Shown in pieces: positions 26,601-39,700 of a stretch of DNA of 64,000 nucleotides. Positions within the stretch are counted from its first letter, which is position 1; every line of letters begins with the position of its first letter. The notes beneath the pieces are model-generated. The model was not told the DNA's origin, did not search any database, and saw only the letters and a program-made list of their open reading frames with translations. Position numbers and translations under genes: made by a program. Source of the DNA: Undaria pinnatifida (taxonomy: Eukaryota; Sar; Phaeophyceae; Laminariales; Alariaceae); contig JABAKD010000004.1 of the NCBI GenBank assembly GCA_012845835.1, forward strand, positions 2,779,933-2,843,932, read 5' to 3'.

Positions 26601-29600
26601 CAGCAAAGGAACAGGAGGGGGGGGGGGGGGGGGGGGGGGGGTAATTTCGCGCAAGTGACCCCAAGCCACTGCAAAAAACAAACAAACGCGATCCCGTACG
26701 GTGCTCCGTCTCGACAGGGATGCGTGATCAATGGTCACATGACTAAGGCAAGCAACAGGTTAGTACGTCCTCCCCCCCTCCCCCCGCCCCATACTGTAGC
26801 TCTGGTCCGACCATAAAAAGAGCACCGTGGGCTGGGCTGCAGGCTTAGGGGGTGGTTACTTCACGTTCCGGACTGCAATCCAACGAATTATACGACACCC
26901 AAGCAGCATGATACTACTCGTCCTGCTGCACGCTCGCACTAGACAGGTGGTAAGGCTGTACATAATGTTTCTTTATATCGCGTTTTTTGGCCGCCAAAAG
27001 GGGTTGACTTATTATATTTAGCCCGAGGTCACAATATAGGCTCCAAAATTTCTATCGTAAAGTGAAATACGAGTAATGCCTCAGGAGACACAAAACAACT
27101 ACGAGTAGAAAAACATACAGCGCAAGATTAAAACGCATACCTCAGACAATAAACAAACGTGAAAACAAACAAAAACAACGCGCGCATACAGGGTATCGGA
27201 TACATACGTAGGCAGGTGGTGCCCGAAGAGCGGCCTCGTTGGCTTGTGGTGCTTTACTCACGAACATGGATGGCACTACCGGCGAAATACACAGTACGCA
27301 AAAAAAACTACCCAAAAACATGGCGCCCAGAAATATTCAGTGGATGGTAGCCCCTCTTTCGCGTCACGAAAACAAGCTTTCACCGCTCACCTCCAAAACC
27401 TTGACGATATGCCCCTTCCTGAGGACCCCAACGTCCATCGAAAACGGGTCAGCTTCCTCACGAATCTTCAGCAGCCTGGAAGCGTCGAACGAAAAAGCGG
27501 CGAAGCAGCACCAAGTCTGTTCATAGCGCCCCATAGTCCAGGGACTTGAACCCCAACCCTTGGCTTTGGAGACCAAGTTCTACCAATTCATTCGTCTTTC
27601 CTAGACTTTTCTTTTTTTCAGGGCACAACACCGCTTCAAAGTCGCACAAACACATGTGCGCCCGCGCCCCGCCGCTTTGCGACACATATAGCCTCTTTAC
27701 CGCCCTACCATCAGCTCACTGAAAACCCAAGAGCTGATCCCAGGAACGTTCTGTACAATGACGCATTCTACGGTAGAGCTGCACCATTTTTCTGAGGCTA
27801 TTTACTGCAGGAACTCTATACCTCTCTGAGGCAAAAACTGAAGCGAGGGAAAAAAAACAGGTGCTATTAACCACAGCAGTAGACTAGCTTCTACTGTAGG
27901 CCTATCAATCGGCGAGGGAATAATTGTTCCGCTCGCGTGCGCTGCCGTACTCGCAGGTCTACGCACGCGAGACGCGTGAAGCCTCGAGAGTGATCACGCT
28001 TCCCCTTGTACCCGATCCTAAAATCCATCCGTCGGTAGCACCCCCCAGTATCGTATAAATATTATTATTCGTCGGTTTCGAACAAAACTCACATTCCGAA
28101 CAAATATGTTGCATTATGAACAGGGGGAGACCATAAAAATCAGGACCATGTACGGCTAGAAAAAAAGGGATATATCTAGGCTTTCTATGTATATCGCGGG
28201 TCCTGGTTAGTATGGTCCTCTGTAATACCAGACGACCAAATCAAACGGCCCAAGCATGCAACGAAAATAAACAGTATCGTATAAATATATTTATTCGTCG
28301 GTTTCGAACAAAACTCACATTTCGAAGAAATATGTTGCACTATTAACAGGGGGAGACCATAAAAACCAGGACCACGTATGGCTAGAAAAAAAAGGGAGAT
28401 ATCTAGGTTTTTACGTATATCGTGGGTCCTGGTTAGTATGGCCCTTTGTAATACCAGACGACCAATCAAATGGCCCAAGCATGCAACGAAAAAAAAAAAA
28501 AAATCCCACCCCCCAAAAAAATGAAATTCCGACCATTTTGGGTAAGGGAGTCCCGTCAATCAGAAAACGCCTCAAGCCAGAAAGAGGTATACCTTAACGC
28601 CTCTATCGTAGCCCGCGCCACACGTACAAGGAGCGACCCTTGCAGGGCTTCCCGAGTTACAAAGTCGTCGATAAAATAAGGGCGACTACAGCACCGGCCG
28701 TCTCACAAGGCACATCACAACAAGGCCCCCCCTCCCAACAAGGCGGTCTGAGCAAGGCGGTATCCCCATATAAGGCGGTGGAAGTCGCTTGGCACTACTG
28801 GGGAAGTGCACTAAAGTACTCATAAACAGGAAAGAATAGTGCGGCTTCCCCCGGTAAGGCGGTCATGCCGCTCTGGAAATAGCACACCGCCGTGTTACTG
28901 GGGGACGGGCCCCTCCGGCACCGTACGGCCGCACATTGTTCCTCCTAGACGCTACTAAAAGAAAATGCACTACGAAACGTACATTGTTGTCGATACACAA
29001 CCGCCCCCCCCCCAGCCAAAACAAAAAACGCCTTCCTTACCCTACCCTTTTCCCACTAGCTCACCCTAGCGCGGTCATAAACCCGTGCTCCCCATTGCCC
29101 TCCCCCGAAGCCGCTTCAGCAACTCCCGTCTCCCCACCACCGCCACCAGTTGGCTTAGCCACTTCATTTTCATGCCCCGGCGGGAACTCGCTCGGCGGCA
29201 CCCACGCCCCCTTCCCTCCGCCCCCGCCGGACAACGGCCGGTCCTCCTCGGGTGTTGGTGCACTCGATGCCGCGGGAGGAGGCTTAGCACCCGTCAGCGG
29301 GCGGTCAGCGCTGTCGGTAGAGGGCGGGGCCGCGGCAGATGCAGCAAAGGCGGCTTCCTGCTTGTCGAACTCCTCGGCGGCTTCGCCTACGTCTTCCACC
29401 TGCACGAGCATAGGGCCTCGCTTGTTGGCCGTGAGCACCCAGCCGTCCTCCCGTCCATGGTACGACACGCGAACCCAGAGCTTGGAGGTCTTCGTACGTC
29501 CGAAAGGCGACGCGGGCAGAGGAAGGGGCGGCGAGGTTGGGAGGGGCGCGCATTGGCATTCGATAGTTGCGTTCAAGGTTGACTGCAAAAACCAACGGGG

Positions 29601-30757
29601 TTTGTCGTCGGTATTCTACTCCGTTGTTACTCGGTAACCGTTGCTTGGCACCCGCTCGTCGGTGCCCTCTACTCGCTACCAACTAATCGTAACTTGCTAC
29701 CCGGTACCCGCTACTCGGTTGCGCTACCCGGCACGCGCTTTTCCGCACCCCCTTCGGTACCCGCTCCCCTGTACCCGCTACCCGACCCCCGCTATTCGGC
29801 AGCCGCTTTTCGACCCCACTACACACCTCGGTACCCGCTATCCGGGATTCGGTGTGCACCATTGCACTCTAGCAATCCAAAAACCGAGTGTTAAAGTTCC
29901 TGACAACTGCTGTGCGCGTTTTTTTTCCTGCCATGAAGTGTCACGTCCCCATACCGGGAGTGCAGCGCTGACATGGCCAACAAACCAAAGCACGCCGATA
30001 GGAAAAACAAGCAAAAAAAAGCACGGTGAGAGAACAAACAAATGACGGCGCATGCCCGTTTACGTAGGTAGACTTGCAAATTGCTCGATAAGCCGACATA
30101 ACAATCCCATCACGTATTGCCTGCGGTACTCCCTTTTCACTACTACCCCCCCTCCTTCTCACCTCCAACACCTTGACGATACCACCCTTCCCCAAGGTCC
30201 CGAGGTCCATCGAGAACGGGTCGGCTTCCTCGCGGATCTTCACGATGCTGATCGGTCCAATAGGCCAAGGGAAAACAGACACAGCAGCATACCCACAACA
30301 TCAGCAGTAGCAGCAACAGAAGCCATACATGCGTGTGTATTGTGCCAAGGATTCGAGACATGTTTGAGTTGGCTCAAAACAGAACGACTTCACAACCCCT
30401 TTAAAACTGTACCCACGTTTTTCGGGACAAACTACTTGGACTTAGTGTTGGGACCAATGCTACGGTATGGGAGGTAGCCTGTTTTTCACTGCCGTGTCTG
30501 GGCCACTCCCCTGAGTGACTCGGTACCTCACCGTGAAAAAATCTTCATCCAAAACCGCTCCCTACACTAATTTCAAGTAGTTTTGTCCCCAAAAACTGGT
30601 TTCCAGTTGTAATAGCGTCAAGACGATTTTTTTAGCGCAGTGTAGCTAGACATCCCATGGCGGTGCTCAAAAAACAAGAACAACGACAACAACAGCAACA
30701 GCAGCAACAACAACAACGACAACAACATCAACAACGACAACGACAACAACAACAACG

Positions 30758-30791
<34 letters not shown>

Positions 30792-33700
30792 CAACAACGA
30801 CAACAACACCAACAACGACAACAACAACGACAACAACAACGACAACAATAGCAACAGCAGCAACAGCAAACAACAGCAACGACAACAACATCAACACCAA
30901 CAACGACAACGACTACAACAACAACGACAACAACAACAACGACAACAACACCAACACCAACAACGACAACAACAACACCAACAACGACAAAAACAGCAAC
31001 AGCAGCAACAACAACAAAAACAACAACATCAACACCAACAACGACAACAACAACAACAACAACAACACATCTTATGGCCGCAAAGGAGCGGGAGGGTCAC
31101 TCGCGCGAGTGACCCCGAGCCACTGAAAGCAAAGACCCCGAAAGTGACCCCCCTAGGGTAGCCTTGGTCCAGGGCATGCCCTCCAGCAACGACGCCAGCT
31201 ACGACAGAGGTAGCACTCTGTTTCGCAAAAACATTATCTGAACTTCGGGACTCCATAATCCATTTTCGACTCAAAAACTTAATCTAGTCTAATTCCAAGT
31301 GTTTTGTCCCCACATCGGGTGTGCGGTGCCAAAATGCAATTAACGATGAAATTGTCAGCTTCTTTTGGCTCTTTTGAGGTCCCCCATATACGGCGGTATC
31401 TCCATATAAGGCGGTATCCCGATACAAGGCGGTCAAAATCGCTTGGCGCGACTGGGGAATTGCACTCAGAACCGGGAAAGATTAAGGCGGCTTCCCCGAA
31501 CAAGGCGGTCATATTGCTCTAGCACACGGTGCGACTGGGGGACCCCTACTGCACACGATTAGTCCATCGAGTCGCAATTTCGTTTTGTCTATCAAAATCA
31601 GGGTTTGGGTGGAGTATAGAGGTCCTCAAGTCACCGCCCTCAAAAATCAAGACAGAGCCAGTGCACCTCTGCCGAGGCGTGTGCCTCCATAGGACAGTAG
31701 TAGAGGGGTTTATCCTCCATAGAACTGCTATCACGCTCATTGGGAAAGCCCACTTGAGGTTACTGTGGGTAAACCTTGCAGTGGTACAAGGGCCAAGAAA
31801 GGACAAACCAACATGGCGATCGACACTCCTCCCCCCCCCCACCCCCTCCCGACTTACCCCAGCGATTTCATATATCCGGCCGGCCCACTCCCACTACCAC
31901 CTCCCTCCTTCGCCGCCGATAAAGGCCGCTCATCTCCCGGCTCAGGCTTCCCCCCACCGCCTCCCCCGCTCAACCCCTCCTCATGCCCCGGCGGAAACTC
32001 ACTCGGGGGTACCCACGCCCCCTTGCCCCCCCCCACACCGCCTCCCCCTAACGGGCGGTCCTCCTCCGCTACCGCACCCACTGTCGCCGCAGGAGGTGGC
32101 TTAGCGCCCGTCAAAGGTCGGTCACCATCACTGCCACCATCGCCGTCAGCTGGAGAATTTTTTAGGGCTTCCAAAAACGCGGCCTCTTGTGAGTGGAAAC
32201 CCGTGGCGGCTAAAGCGGCGTCTTCTGAAGGCGCGAGCATGGGCCCTCGCTTGTTGGCCGTTAAGATCCACCCGTCCTCCCGACCACGGTAAGACACTCG
32301 GACCCAAAGCTTGCTAGTCTGTACGCGGGAAAACGGATATAGGTGGGGGTGGATTGGGTTGGAGGTGGTTCGGGTTCGGGAGCTGGGTAAGGGGGAGTGG
32401 GGGGTTGAGCGGAGGCATCAAAGTCCGGCAGCGAGCGGAAAAAGGGCAAGCGACAGCCACAAACCGCAAAGTCGCAGGGTAGAGCCCGTGTAGCATAAAC
32501 AATTATGGGGCTTCAGCGGCAAAAAATGTAAAGGAAAACTGATGACTTCATCATTGGCCACGTGAAGCAATCCTACTGACAGCTGTTGGTGTAGGAGATG
32601 TGATCGAACTGCGACGCAGGAAGCTGGGACGCAAGCGTGAGGCATGACGATACTCGGGTTGCCTCAAGATTTTTCCAAGACGCTTGGTTAGATCGCGCTC
32701 GTCGGTTTTTGTTCTGTATACCATAATCAAGACTATGTACTATAATCAAGATAGAATCAACTCTCAAAAGGGTTAATATACAATCAAATTCAACAGCAGC
32801 AATGAAACGCTTCGACAAGAACGACCAACCAGACCGATGCGGAGTAACCGCTCTCATCTCCAAGACCTGAGCCATGCCAACACCAAAAGGTGTCGTGATG
32901 GGCTAAATAAAACATGTTGATAAGTTACTGCGAGGAAAACAACAACAACAGCAGCAACAACAACAACGACACCAACATGATGTATTGATATTCTTCTACT
33001 GATGACAAAGTGGTTCGTACACCACAATGCCCGACCTCAGGCAGGTTATTGAAGCACGTATCGTGACCACCGACCAGAGTTCTGTGGCGACGAGCATACG
33101 TGACGACAACAACCAGCGGCGCAGTTTCGCTCACCTCCAAGATCTTGACAATATCGCCTTTCTTGACGCTGCCAAGATCCATCGAGAACGGATCAGCCTC
33201 TTCCCTTATCTTGACGGCTCTTTTGCCAGCAAAAGCAAACCGGACACAGAGAGAGCGACAGCAACAAAAAAGCCAAGAGAGAGGGAGAGAGGCAAACAAG
33301 GAGAGAGAGAGCGGGGAGGGGGCGGGAGGAGAGAGGGAGCGTGGTAAAACGCTACCGGTTATCAGCACAGCTCGTTCGCTAACAAACAAAAAGCGGGTGA
33401 GCGCGTGCAGCCACGAAAATGCACGGTTTCGCTGGTTGGCGCGCGCGGCCGAATCCCCGCAACACAACATGCAAGAGGTGGGGGTAGCGACGCGGACAGT
33501 ATTATAGACAAGGCTAAGTGTGGTTATTACACGCCTCGAATTCCATCGGTAGATACCTGGTACTACGTAGGGCACCTGGATATTTCAAAAAGTAGAACAT
33601 CATCGATAGATACCCGGTACTACGTAGAACACCTGGATATTTCAAAAAGTAGGACATCATCGATAGATACCTGGTACTACGTGTGACACCTGGATATTTC

Positions 33701-36700
33701 TAAAAATAGAAAATAGTACGGGCCTTCGTGCCCGTGAAACTACTGCACTGCTGTACGGCAAGATCGCGCGACGAGACAAAGAAGGGAAAACACAAAATTC
33801 TGACAATTCCCACACGACGAAAATTTCGCATATGAACACGCAATCCCTCGTACGCGATACTGAGGGGGACACGAACAGCCTGAGACCTTTCTCAAAGAGC
33901 AGATTCATACACGACAAGGTGCGATGCTCGGGTGAGAAACACCCCGACCAAAAAAACACTCACCCGAGGGCAGTCATGAACTCCACCGAAACGCCTCCAG
34001 CCACGGGGACAGAACCCGCCGCCCCCCCCCCAACCCGAACGGCCGCCTCCTTAACTCCCTCTTCCACATGCCCCGGCGGGAACTCGCTCGGCGGTACCCA
34101 CGCTCCCCCTCCCCCTCCTCCACCGCCTCCTAACGGCCGGTCTTCATCCGCTACTGCACCCGGTCCCACTAGGGGTGGTGGCTTAGCCCCGGTCAGAGGG
34201 CGGTCAGCATCATCAGCAGGCACCGGAGCCGCCTCCGTCTCAGCAGCAGCAGTAGCAGCGTAAGATGCCTCTTGGGCGTTGAACTCCTTAGCGGCATGTG
34301 CGGGGCCTCCTTCCGTGGGTGCCGCGGTGGGGCCTCGCTTGTTGGCGGTAAGAAGCCAACCATCCTCTCGACCATGGTAGCACACCCGCACCCACAGCTT
34401 ATTCGTCTTTGGGTTTCAAGGGAGGAGGCGGGGGGGGGGGGGGATAAAGTTAGACAACAAAAAACAAGACAAAAAACAGAGCGCCGTGAAGCATCTTATT
34501 ATCACTCGTACAAAACCATGTATGGTTATGACACCTGGCATCATAGTATGCGCGCGCATTAATACGAGGGGCGACATGCTGCATGTGTCCCATATGCGTC
34601 TCCTTGCAATGTAAATCGCACGCGCCCCATATAACCCCAACAGCCTCGACATCTTCCTGCAGTAGGCAGTGCTATAATCGTCAAAAAATATAAAAACACG
34701 TCATTTTGCCGACGCCCGGGCCCAAAAGGGGTGTGATACAGCTTGTCCGTGGCCCCTCGTAATTTCACCAACATTTTCAAGAGCAAAACTAATTGAAATT
34801 TGTGGGTGACTTTTTTTTTTTTCCAGTATTGAAAGGGTTATTCACGCATCTTGTTCCAAGTGGACCATTGGAACTGCACCCACTTGTTCCGAGACAAAAC
34901 TGCTCGAAATTAGTGTGGAATTTTCTTTTGTCCAGGAGTGAATAGGGGTCACGGAACCCTTCCCGAGGTTCAGAGCGGAAAAAAATCGACGAAAAGTGTT
35001 GACGATCATAGCATTTTCCATGCAAGGCAACGCGGCCTGCTCGCTTATCAGCCCTTTTGAGGCCCGTTAATATTGACCACAAGCCAAGAGATTTTCGATG
35101 TTATCGATCGTCCAGGAAGAGCTTGCTGAGTGCTGTAAAAAGCATTAGAATGCGGTGCGTGTGGTCGTGTAGCTTCTACCGTTACGCTTTGAACACACTA
35201 GTGGATAAACTAGTGCACACACTGGTGAGCACACCCTATAGCCGACACAAAGGGCTTCTTCGTGACAACGATTCTGGAAGCGTCAATACATGTCGTCATT
35301 TTTATTGAAGCCCCAAAGCGGGTAGGAGGGGGTAAATTTACACCTCCAATCTACGATAGAATCCAAGGAGTTGTACGCCACAATCTATCCAAGGAGTTGT
35401 ACGACATAATCTATGCAAGGAGTTGAACGACACCATTTATCCAAGGAGTTGTCCGACACAATCAATCCAAGGAGGTTGTACGGCACAATCAAGCCAAGGA
35501 GTTGTGCGACACAATCAATCCAAGGAGTTGTGCGACACAATCAATCCAAGGAGTTGTACGCCACAATCTATCCAAGGAGTTGTACGACATAATCTATGCA
35601 AGGAGTTGTACGGCACAATCAAGCCAAGGAGTTGTGCGACACAATCAATCCAAGGAGTTGTACAACACAAATCAATCCGAGGAGTTGTACGACACAATCA
35701 ATCCAAGGAGTTGTACGACATCATCAACCCAACGAGTTGTACGACACAATCCAAGAAGCTGTACGACACAATCCAAGGAGTTGTACGACATAATCCAAGG
35801 AGCTGTACGACAAAATTCAAGGAGTTGTACCTCACGCGCGCTGCATTGTGGTTATCAATTAATCTTGCTGCGCAGCGCGCTCACGAGTAAAACGGGTTGA
35901 CAAGGCCGTGCGTTTCGATTGTTTCGACCGCGATTTTGGGGTTGCGAAAAGGTTTACTTTACACGAGAAGTAACACCAGCAGTGATTTCAAGATTAAAGT
36001 GAGAACAACAACACCAACCCCCATCCCCATCCCCAACCCTCTCTTCTCACCTCTAACACCTTGACGATATCGCCTTTGGCAGCTACGCCTAATTCCATCG
36101 AAAAAGGGTCTGCCTCGTCGCGAATTTTGAGAGGTCTGCGAGATGTCGTAAAATGGAGGCGGCAGGACAGCCGCTGGGATGTGTCACAATACTGATGGCA
36201 ATGAGTCGTCTCTTTCCGCGCAGCCGACAAACGAAACTAGCGTACGACCACGCTGAACCCTGCGCTACTATTAATAATGGCATGCTAACAATGTTGCAAA
36301 ACTAAAGATGTCGCCCACACCATGAAACTCAATCCTATTAAAAATCTAACCTTGATGAAAGCCCACGCTACAACAGTGCAGCCCGAGCTACCACAGACAA
36401 ACCTCAAAACTGCCTCAGCGAACTAACCCCCAACTGAACCAGATCGCATGCAACTCAGTCAATTTTCATTAACCCCCGCGAAAGACTCCACTCACCCAAG
36501 CGTCGTCATGTACTCCGAGCCCCCCGTTCCTCCTCCTCCGCCGTCCACTCGCCCCCCTCCCCTCCCCCCACCACCACCAGATGCCGACGTCCGCGGCTCA
36601 TGCCCAGGGGGGAACTCACTCGGCGGCACCCACGCCCCCTTCCCCCCTCCCACTGTCAACGCCCGGTCTTCCTCTCCCCCCCCTCCCCCTGCAACTCCTC

Positions 36701-39700
36701 CCGCCGCAGGCTTCGCGCCGGTTAGGGGACGATCAGCATCATCCACGGGAGGGGCGGCATCCCCTTCCCCCGCCGCAGCTGACGCCGCAAAAGACGCCTC
36801 CTGCGTGTGGAAATCCTGCGCGGCGTCGCCCTCCGCTGGGTTAAGGATGGGCCCTCGCTTGTTGGCGGTAAGAACCCAGCCGTCCTCTCTACCACGATAG
36901 CAGACCCTCACCCACATACCGGACGTCTAGACGTACAGACATCAACAAATGGGGCACGAGTTCATACGGGGTGGACAGCGCGGTGGGGCGGACGGACGGG
37001 CGAGGGGGGGTGAAATGGGGGTGGGTGTGGCGCCTATTCTTCGGCAAATACGTCGGTTGACGGCCTAGAGTGTTGGTCCCCGTCAAGGCGTCATCAGACT
37101 TCATATCCTAGTTACAGTGTGAGGACTCTTTGACGGCAACACTTGACCGCTTCCCGTGACGGCTGGCCGTCAATGGGATAAGAGTGCGCCGCCAGACATG
37201 GTCTAGCTTTGACCCGTCTAGACCTCACGATGCCTGCTTAACATATGTTTCTATTGGGCGCGGTTCGGCGGATCGTATCGTACCTCCAACACCTTGACGA
37301 GGTGTCCCTTCTCAAGAACGCCTACGTCCAGGGAATAAGGGTCCGCCTCCTCGCGAATCTTGAGTGGCCTGAACAGGGGCGAGGAAGTCGAGTCGGCCAT
37401 CATTAGTTCGGGCTTACAAATCTTTTTTCTGAAAGCAATTAAAAAAAACCAACAAAACATCCTTCCGAACCCAACGTGACGGTAAACGGGATATATCGTA
37501 TTCGCCGTTTCACGGCTGGCAGAAAAGTACCCACAACTCAATATACAAGCAATTCAACACAGCTCTGCAGGGGTTACGGCATTTAATCTCCGCGACCCAC
37601 CCCACATCACACAAAACCAAAACTCACCCGGCAGACGTCAAATACTGTCCCGAAGAAGCAGCATTGACTTTCCCCGGCGGACCACTACTGCCCCCTCCCG
37701 CCCCCGCCCCCCCCCCACCCACTCCTCCTCCACTCCCCCCCATCTCTCCCCCCGCTCCACCACCACCCCCAGTCCCCACCGCCGCAGTGGACCCAACTTT
37801 AGCTCCCGTTAATGGTCGGTCCTCATCATTATCAGCTGGAGGGGCTGCCGCTGCAGCGGCGGCTCGTGCTGCCGCCGCCTCCTGGGATTGGAACTCCTGG
37901 GCGGCGGCAGCGGGACCTGCCTCTGGTGGGGATAGGATTGCTCCCCGCTTGTTGGCGGTCAAGACCCAGCCTTCGCTTTTGCCGCGGTAGAGGACTCGCA
38001 CCCATAGGCCAGAAGACTTTCGGAGGAGTTGGATGGGACGGGGGTGGGGGAATGGGAAGGGGAAGGGGAGGGAGGGCATGGGGCGGCGGGAAAGAGGGGG
38101 TCGGGCGGTGAGAGGAGAGTCACCAATACGTCAGATGTGAGGTTGTCCGATCAAGCGGTCGATAGTCAGATTTGCAGACTACGTGATACGTCGGCGCGAC
38201 ATGTGCCCGTTTCTCGCACGATTACAAATAAAATGCACACCCTGTGCAGTCCACAGCCTGAAAGGCGAAATGATAGAGCTGAGTCGGGACTGATAAGTCA
38301 CCGACTAGTTATTAGTCGAACTACTGAAGTAGTTGCTCGTTTTCCGGAGGTGCCGACTATCTGACTTACTGGGTTTCTATAACCGTAGGAAGAATTGTCC
38401 AATGCGGAGTGCGTTTTTTCATTTTTCGGCGGGGCCCCCTCGGCTGAGGGGGAGGGGCTGATTTGGCTTGTTTCGCTCTCCTGGCTGAAGTTGGCACGTC
38501 GGCTGACCATCAGCTGGTTTTGCCAGCCGATTTTCCGACTAAAACTTATTAATAGTTGGCTAAGAGCATCCATCGATTAGTTTTTAGTCGTGAAATCCTG
38601 CCGACTCACAGACCTACGAAGTGATTATACCTGCTCGACTTTCACCAGCTCCCCCAACGACACCGTCCCCAGCTCGAGGGACAGCGAATCTGCCTCCTCC
38701 CGGAGTTTCAGCATTCCCGCCGCCCGCAAGTAACCACCTACAGCAGCTGCCGCGGGTGCAGCAGTGACGGCGGCAGCAGCGGCAGAGGCAGCGGCGGCGG
38801 CTGTCGCGGCTTGCTCTGCGGCGGAAGGGCCAGCGGCAACGGCAGGCTTGGCCGTCGCTTGCGCCACCTCCTCCTGTGAAGATAGCGGCGCAGCAGCAGA
38901 AGCAACGATAGCGAAGGTAGCAGCAGCAACATCAGCGACAGAACGGGAGTCACATCGACGTTAACATCAGCAGCAGAACGAGAGGCACATCGAAGGCAAC
39001 ATCAGCAAGCAGCAGTAGCGCCGGTAGCGGCAGCAGCAGTAGCAGCAGAAGCGCTGTGAAGGGGGCAACAGGAGCAGCCGGACAAGCAGCAGCATCAAGA
39101 AGAAGCAGTAGAGGCAGCAAGCGACAGTATCAGTAACAGCAGCGGCAGCAGTAGCAGCGACGGCAAAAGTCACCGCCGGATGCGCTGGCCGCGCATGAAC
39201 AAGTCCAAACACACCTGTCTCTGAAATGCAACCTACGCGGCCAGTGCATCCCGCGCGTCGCCCACCATAGCCCCCCGCTTCACGTAGAACGTCAACAGCC
39301 ATCCCTGTTGGAAACCCTTAGCCGCGCCAACACCAACTCAACTTATCAACGCTAATCAATACCCTCGACGCCAACACCAACAGCACCACCCCCACATTAC
39401 TACCTGATGACCAACAGCAAGCTATCTAAAATAGCCCCTCGAAAACAAACTCAACCGCACCTGTCTCTGAAACGCGATTTGCGCGGCCAGCGCATCCGGC
39501 GCATCGGCCACCATAGCTCCCCGCTTCGTGGAGAACGCCAACAGCCATCCTTCTAGGAAACCCTTAGCACCAGCCGCGGGGTTCGGTAACTCCCCACGAA
39601 CCCAAACGTCCTTCGTCTGCTTCGCCTCATTGATTTCCTGGAAGACAAAAACGTCCACGGCGGACAAAACATACCAGGGGCACGCGGTAAGCCTTTTATT

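Noticed and set aside
30618-30909. Poly-Leu, poly-Val and poly-Gln frames
   Set aside because: Translation of the (AAC)-type microsatellite.
35350-35832. Possible CRISPR array because of regular ~27-bp repeats
   Set aside because: The repeats are contiguous without unique spacers, and the surroundings are eukaryotic introns.
35423-35900. Two overlapping repetitive frames of 132-155 codons
   Set aside because: They come from the 27-bp minisatellite, whose unit length is a multiple of three for long stretches.
10045-38016. Recurring plus-strand frames containing GGNSLGGTHAPFPPP and GPRLLAVSTQPSSRP
   Set aside because: They are the antisense shadow of the B exons: the same frame recurs because the sense codons recur. 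The sense strand gives SH3b domains and correct splice sites.
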